The notes beneath the pieces are model-generated. The model did not search any database and was not told the origin of the DNA. It was given only the letters and a program-made list of their open reading frames with translations. Of a stretch of DNA of 64,000 nucleotides, positions 58,402 to 64,000 are shown one piece after another. Origin of the DNA: Massariosphaeria phaeospora. Taxonomy: Eukaryota; Ascomycota; Dothideomycetes; Pleosporales. The stretch lies in contig JAADJZ010000003.1 of assembly GCA_011032825.1 (NCBI GenBank), positions 620,001 to 684,000 on the forward strand. Direction: 5' to 3'. The number at the start of each line of letters is the position of its first letter. Position 1 is the first letter of the stretch. The position numbers were made by a program, and so were the translations under genes.

Positions 58402-60419
58402 TTACCAAAACGTCACCTTATCCGCAATCCAATCCGTCAAGGCAAAAAAGACATTATGCCGATAAAAGAACGAGCGATTCCGCTTCCCAAAGACATCTAC
58501 GCTTCCACATTAGCTTCCATGTTGTACACCACTCGCTCGCCCTCGAAGACTTACACATCGGCACCGTCAGCAGACAAACCGCCACCTGCACACTCGCAAT
58601 CGAATTGAACACGGGAACGATGTGCCCCGACACAATCCAGTCGAACCCCTTGAACGTCAGGCCGAACGAGAACAGGTTCTTGAACACGAGCAGGCAGGTG
58701 AAGCCTTCGACGGACATGTCGCCTATGTGACAACGGACCGTTAGCACCGGGCTGGAATGCAGTACATGGGCAAAGAGTCCAAACTTACGGTGCGCATCCA
58801 CAATATACAACGCACTGCCCACGGCCCCACACACCATGCCCATAACCTCCAGCGCAAAGAAAAAGTCCGGCCAAAACCAGCCGTACCGCAGTGCATCCGC
58901 GCTCGTGTACCCGAAGCCATACAGGCCCGCACACCCGAGCACCAGCTGCGGCACCACGAGCACCATGCGGAACTCGGGCTCGTAGACGCCGCGGTTGCGG
59001 CGCGTGAGCAGGCTGGCGCTCCAGTCCGACACCAGCCCGCACAGCGCGAAGCCGAGCAGCGCGCCGATGAAGGCCCCCGTGTACATGTAGCCGGTTTCGA
59101 CCTCGCCGAACCAGAGCGGCGGGCCGAGCATGATGCCGCCGAGCACGACGCCGATCATGACGGTCCAGCCGATGAGGGTGCCTTGGATGAGGCAGGCCTG
59201 GGGGTGTTAGAGAGACGGGAGGGACGGAGGGAGGGAGGGTAGAGAGGGAGATGGGCAGGCGCAGGGGCAGGCTCACCCATAGTATGCCCGGATGGAAGAA
59301 CAGCGGAAACGGCCGTAGCAGGAGATGTAGATACGCCTCGTCTGTATACCGCCCGTTGAACGGCCTCAAACTCTGCTTCCAGCTCATTTTCGGCGGCGGC
59401 GGCGCCGCCGCATTTCCGCGGCCTGCATGCAGCGCTCGCTCGCTCTCCCCCGACGTCCCCTTGCCATCCCCATCCAACTTCCCCAGCCCGATTCCCGACG
59501 GCTTCTCCTGCGGAATCAAGTTCCCCATCGTATCAATCTCAAACCGCACTTCGCGCCTATAACTCGTCTCCGGCACACAACACACCACCAACGGCAGCAT
59601 GGCCGCCGCGAAAATCGCCACAAAGTAAAACGTCCACTGGTAGCCCATAGTATCCGCAATCCTGCCCACCAGCACCGGCGTGAAGAACGCGCCGCCAAAC
59701 AGCGCCAGATTCGACAGCGCCATGCGCCGGCCGCGCTCATGCACATGGTACAAGTCGCCGACGGACGCATTGACCAGCGCCTCGAAGGGCGCGAGCCCCA
59801 CGCCCTGGAAGATGCGCGCCCACAGCAGCGACGTGTAGTTCTTGCCGTTTGCGCCGCCCCAGGCGCTGCTGGCGATGACGATCAGCGTGCCGAGGATGTA
59901 CAGGTGGCGCTTGCCCCAGATGCGCGCGCTGGGCACGAACAGGAAGCCCGCGAGGCCGACGCCCAGGAGATGGTAGCCGGTGAGGAGGGCCATGTCGGTG
60001 AGGGTGCGCCCGAAGTAGATGGCGAGGGAGACGGTGTCGGCGGCGAGGAGCGGGGACAGCGTCGCGGCGATGACGGACGTGAGCGAGAGGATGAAGACGA
60101 TGAAGTCGCGTTTCCAGAGCGGCCAATTCTGCCGTGGTCAGTCGAGGGTCTGAGGTGGGAGTATAATGGTGGATAGGTGCGTACGAGCGGGTCGTTGGGG
60201 TCGTCCGAAGGCTGCGGGACGAGCAGAATCTTGCCCGTGCCATCATACTTGAGATGCGTGTCGCGGGCTACGACAAGTTCCTCCAGCGTCCTTCTTTCGC
60301 CCTCGAGAACTTGTGCGGTGCCTAGCCATCCCGTTAGCTGAGTATATCGCGAATACGAACAAATCGACTCACCAGGCACATGTTCGAGCTTATGGTCTTC
60401 TAAGATGCCGAGACCCATG
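58402..60419 (-). CDS. Major facilitator superfamily transporter
   Basis: Exons 60374-60419, 60185-60321, 59277-60128, 58789-59197, 58555-58722 and 58402-58496, all with GT-AG introns and matching phases, give 568 aa. After a cytosolic N-terminus (LEDHKLEHVPGT, a pattern common in fungal DHA1-like transporters), NWPLWKRDFI leads into the first membrane helix. Twelve hydrophobic segments are visible with a central charged loop (about 270-320). Family motif A-like sequences are VGLAGFLFVPSARIWGKRHLYILG and the repeat GALLGFALCGLVSDWSA. The final exon encodes MYVFGKRNRSFFYRHN, typical of this subgroup. The substrate is not predictable; related proteins export drugs or small organic molecules. 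Confidence 0.88.
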
Positions 60420-60956
60420 TTTATGTATGCATTAAGAATTATTTGAAAGAACAATGAGAAGCTCACATGATGTGCAGCTCGCTGGGGAAAGCTGTAAAGA
60501 TCAAGATGGAAGAGGGGCTAGCGGACAGTTCCAGCTGCGTGGTCCAGCCCAGATCGCGAAAGTGGAGATGATCAGATACCACTCCAACCAATGACATGGT
60601 TCATCGTGGCTTACCACAAACATACTAATCACTCACATGATCAAAGCCTCCTGCCCATCACCCACCACCAAGCTACTCTGATCCTGAGACAGACCCAGCA
60701 ATGGGTTATGGAGCAATTCCAGTCGGCCACGATCTACATTCTGGTAGAGGCACCCGCCGTCGCGATGAGTCTACTGCATGCGACTCCTGTTAAGAGTTTC
60801 TGCGTATCGATCAAATCGCAACACAACCTGGCCGTAGACACATGTAACTGCTTTTAATACAAGTGGTCCAATGCATGCAACGCTCCCAAAATGTGGCGTG
60901 TCCGCTTCACACTCCCAACCATGAACGAGCAAAACCAGTAACAGGTTTTCTTGTCT
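60420..60956. other. Intergenic
   Basis: Promoter side of the MFS gene and 3' side of the rhodopsin-domain gene; no gene visible. Confidence 0.6.
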
Positions 60957-62318
60957 TCACACCAGATCTCGGGGTCTGGCAGGCGGCTCTCTCCCTTCCT
61001 TGCTGGAAACGTTCCAGGCCACGGTCTTCCGAATGCCACTATTTTCTCTTTCGTCGCTGTCAGTGATGCGCTGCTCATCTGACTGCGCGTCGGCATCGGC
61101 GCGGTACTTGCTCCCCGTCCACCGAGGCTCGTCTTTCATCTCGATGTCGCTATGGGCTGAACCGCCGTCTTTGCCCACGTATTGCACGTACTCGTCTGCG
61201 GTGAGGCCGATGTCGTGGTCGGGGTTGGAAGACTTGAAGTTGCGCCGGGAGCGCTCTCTGTTGAGGCGTGACGAGTTGTTCGCGGTATACCCTTTTGATG
61301 CGCCGCGAGACGAGCGGTTGCTGTCGAAGAAGGGAATGAAGAGACCGAAGACCCATTTCAGGGTTGGGCCGCAGGCGGCGATGACGGCTAGGTTTGCTTC
61401 GATGTTGGAAAGTGGGGTACGCAGGTTATACGGCGACTCGTTCGTTACCGGATTTGCCGTATTCAGGACCTTGACGAAGAAGGAGAGGCGGTAGGATGCA
61501 ATCGCAGTAACGATTAGACCAAGGGACAAGAAACACACGATGGTCATCTTGGCCGTGCGCCGCATCTGGAGGCCATAAAGAATCCAGGCGGGCATTGCAG
61601 TGACGAGGACGTCGGTGATGATTGTCACAATGACTGTGCTGTATATGTACTTTTTGACGTCTATGCATGTGCCTGGGATGGTGCGATCCCAGAACTTTGG
61701 GATGGGTACGCAGTTGAGCATAGCAATCAGCGTTCCTGCGACCATGAACATGCAGTTTATGGCCAGGAGCCCCCACAAGCTATGCCTTATCCAGCGATTG
61801 GTAGATCCCAGCTTGATGAGTGTGAGGACAAACGAAATCTTGATTAGAGCAAGAATGGGGTTGTACAAGACGGCGTTGACATATCTCCACTAGGGGTTCA
61901 TTAGTATCCTCACAACATTCCTTGGCGTTTTGCATAAGGGATAGATACTTACTTTCGCAGTCTGCATCTTATTCATCGCTCCTTTGGGAACACTCTCTAG
62001 ATGATATCCAGTGTAGGAAACCTTGATAACTTTAAATCCCGTTAGAACCGCACGCTTCAACACTGGGTTGGTCACTTACAGATCCATGTAGCTATCGTGA
62101 GCGCCCCCAACAAGACCTGGGCAATCGCAATAAGCAAATCGTCTTGAGGTAGTTAGTTGTGCAGAACAAGTTATCTCCCTGGACAACGCACCCAGTCCGA
62201 ACTTGCGCTCTACGACCCTCCTCCATATTCGAGTGCTGACGATAAGAGTAGAAAGGATGAAGGGGAACAAAGTCAGAAAAAGGTTGGCTGGCTGCAAGCC
62301 CGAATCACCGACCGCCAT
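60957..62318 (-). CDS. Fungal rhodopsin-domain integral membrane protein
   Basis: Exons 62192-62318, 62080-62142, 61953-62029 and 60957-61889 give 399 aa. Seven hydrophobic segments precede a long hydrophilic C-terminus, the layout of the fungal-specific rhodopsin-domain family (often annotated as SAT4-like integral membrane proteins). Family landmarks are RIWRRVVERKFGLDDLLIAIAQ at the first loop, WRYVNAVLYNPILALIKISFVLTLIKL, CVPIPKFWD...PGTCIDV with the paired Cys in the extracellular loop, and NIEANLAVIAACGPTLKWVF. There is no retinal-binding lysine pattern of true opsins that I can see. Exon 3 begins after AAAG, the least certain splice site. The role is unknown. Confidence 0.83.
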
Positions 62319-63558
62319 AATGAATTACTGTGTGCGCTCTTGACTTGCGACGAACGAGTACCTAGGACGTGCGATGAACGACTTCGAAAGAGTGTGAGAT
62401 CAGCATTTACATAAGAGCGCTGGCCACGGTGTAGGATTCGGACTCTACAAAAACCTTGGGACCTGAGCACGCAGCAGCCCGAGCTTCAGGCGGACCTGCA
62501 CGAAGACGTAGACGATATTTAGGTTTCATGGGACCCAAACCTCTGGGTCACGTCTTGGAAAGAAACTCGAGAGCGAAGCAGTTTTCGCACCATTTCTTCG
62601 GTGCCATGGAATGAGCCTCTGAGGGAGCCAGAGCCATAGCAGATGGAGTATAGTCTATCTCGGCGGTTTGGCGGACGGGTCGCGGCTCCTCCGCGAATGC
62701 CCCGCCTTGGCGCTCGAGAGAGAGTTGGTTGGGTGGTTCGCGTGGTCTAACCAACACAGCTAGAAATCAGACCACATAACCGTGGAATTCAGGGAATGAA
62801 CCATTCTGACTAACCAGACGGCGCCAATCTCCATCCTTCGGACCGTCGGCAAGCGGAACGGTACGGTACACGCGCCCGTGCGGGCTCTACCGCACCTAGG
62901 TATGATCGGGCCCCGCACGGATCCCTGGTGAATGCAATCACCCCGAGCTAGCCTCAGGAAAGTGATGGCGTCTTGGCATTGTAATATATCCGGATCCATC
63001 GCTCCTTTCTGCTCCTCTTTTTGTGGCACAGTACTAAGTGCAATTTCGTTTTCGTCGCAGCCCGTTGCCACGAGAGAAGTTTTGCGCAAAGCTCACAACT
63101 TTCTGCCATGAGCCTCGTTTGATTTCAACGTCTTCTTAAGTATTCTCTGGTCCGCACGCCCCGGGGGGTTGGTGAAATCTAGGCTACACGGCTCCAGCCG
63201 TGCTTGGATGTCCATCACGGCCCCGGTTCCTATTTTACCAGTTGCCCTCGAAACATGATATCGGGAGTCGAGACACTCGCACGGCTCCTTTTTACCTTTG
63301 CGGTAAGCCCTAGGCCTTCCGTCCGCAGCCGACGCCGTATTGTTGCGGCAATCGGCTGCAAAGCGAACTGCCGTCCGAGTCATGGCCAAGTCGAGTTCTA
63401 GCCCGCGGAGGTAACTTGGTCGAGAAAGGAGCAACGTCAACGTTGATGAAGAGAAAATTGAAGTTCAGACTCGCCTTAAGTATTACCTTGTGCGCAGCAA
63501 GAATCTCATTTCTGTAGAGCACGGCAACCTGCCAAGACCTAGGTAATCATTCATTGTC
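62319..63558. other. Intergenic
   Basis: About 1.2 kb, no gene supported; contains CT-rich sequence before the final gene. Confidence 0.6.
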
Positions 63559-64000
63559 ATGGCTCCCAAGTGCTCTCTCGGCGTCGTCGCTGCGACCCTA
63601 TCTTTCCTCTTCTCTGCCGCTAGCGCCCAGTCTTCAAACCAGCCTGTGGAACCTGCCGAGGCCGTCGTCGCAGAGACCATCGTTGCGGGTGCCCCTCTGC
63701 TGGACGTGGAAACAGTTCAACTCACCGATGCCGTTGTCGCCCGCATTGCGAGCGATGATGCCACTGCAGAATACGCCGACCTCTTCGCCTTTGAATCAGA
63801 CGCGTCAGTCGCAAAACGTGACTTGCCCTCGTGCAAGACCTACCCTGGCGATGCCTTGTGGCCAGTCGAGCTTGTGTGGGACATCTTTGATTTCCTCCTA
63901 GGTGGACAACTGATCAAGACGGTGCCCATTGCCGCACCCTGCTACGATTCGAAATGGGGTAGCAAAGATGATGCAAGGTGCAGCGCTCTCATAAGCACAT
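63559..64000 (+). CDS. Secreted FAD-linked oxidase, 5' part (cut by window end)
   Basis: An open frame from the ATG at 63559 to the end of the window gives at least 147 residues. Residues 1-23 (MAPKCSLGVVAATLSFLFSAASA) are a signal peptide. Residues 24-85 are an acidic, Val/Ala-rich segment ending in VAKR, a Kex2-type dibasic site, so this may be a propeptide. After it comes DLPSCKTYPGDALWPVELVWDIFDFLLGGQLIKTVPIAAPCYD, the N-terminal pattern of fungal berberine-bridge-type FAD oxidoreductases just before the FAD_binding_4 domain. The FAD domain and any introns lie beyond the window. Confidence 0.75.
   Translation, partial: MAPKCSLGVVAATLSFLFSAASAQSSNQPVEPAEAVVAETIVAGAPLLDVETVQLTDAVVARIASDDATAEYADLFAFESDASVAKRDLPSCKTYPGDALWPVELVWDIFDFLLGGQLIKTVPIAAPCYDSKWGSKDDARCSALIST

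Overview
This window is nuclear DNA from a filamentous ascomycete (Pezizomycotina), most likely a dothideomycete; that class assignment is an inference. The reasons are compact genes with short GT-AG introns of mostly 45-60 nt, typically fungal families (Zn2Cys6 regulators, Rad5/HLTF-like ATPase, fungal rhodopsin-domain membrane protein, MFS transporter), a tRNA-Gln(CTG) with an intron, and an 8.1-kb block with the hallmarks of repeat-induced point mutation (RIP).

Layout. 1-12.1 kb is a housekeeping block: HIS1 (histidine synthesis), tRNA-Gln, an aldo-keto reductase, MRI1 (methionine salvage), a small coiled-coil protein divergent from PAN1 (endocytosis), and RPB11 (RNA polymerase II). 12.1-23.8 kb is gene-poor. 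Its core, 14,212-22,299, is a nest of RIP-degraded elements: three pogo/Fot1-type transposase relics in both orientations, a retroelement gag relic with two zinc knuckles, and a 0.9-kb near-palindromic MITE-like element. The block is bounded by a 31-bp inverted repeat. Beside it, 23.8-27.4 kb holds a divergent pair of secreted-protein genes: a Ser/Thr-rich protein with a Cys-rich tail and an M35-like HEXXH metallopeptidase.

28.6-40.6 kb has an unidentified 265-aa protein, a HIRAN-SNF2-RING ATPase, glycogen debranching enzyme and a Zn2Cys6 factor, the last three in tandem on the minus strand. 41.3-41.7 kb carries a frameshifted relic of a secreted hydrolase. 42.6-51.9 kb has a RhoGAP, BET2 (Rab geranylgeranyltransferase beta), a zinc-finger protein and an AIG1/FAR-17a membrane protein with tiny exons. 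53.3-64 kb has a second Zn2Cys6 factor, CYT1 (cytochrome c1), an MFS transporter, a rhodopsin-domain membrane protein and the 5' part of a secreted FAD-linked oxidase cut off by the window end.

The genes do not form one pathway; this is a normal mosaic of core genes plus one transposon island with secreted-protein genes at its edge. I found no clearly new biological system. The most informative observations are the resolved nested insertion in the RIP island, a possible second promoter and first exon inside intron 1 of RPB11, and a hydrolase gene disrupted by a 5-bp tandem duplication. Exon boundaries were derived by hand from splice consensus, reading-frame phase and family fit.
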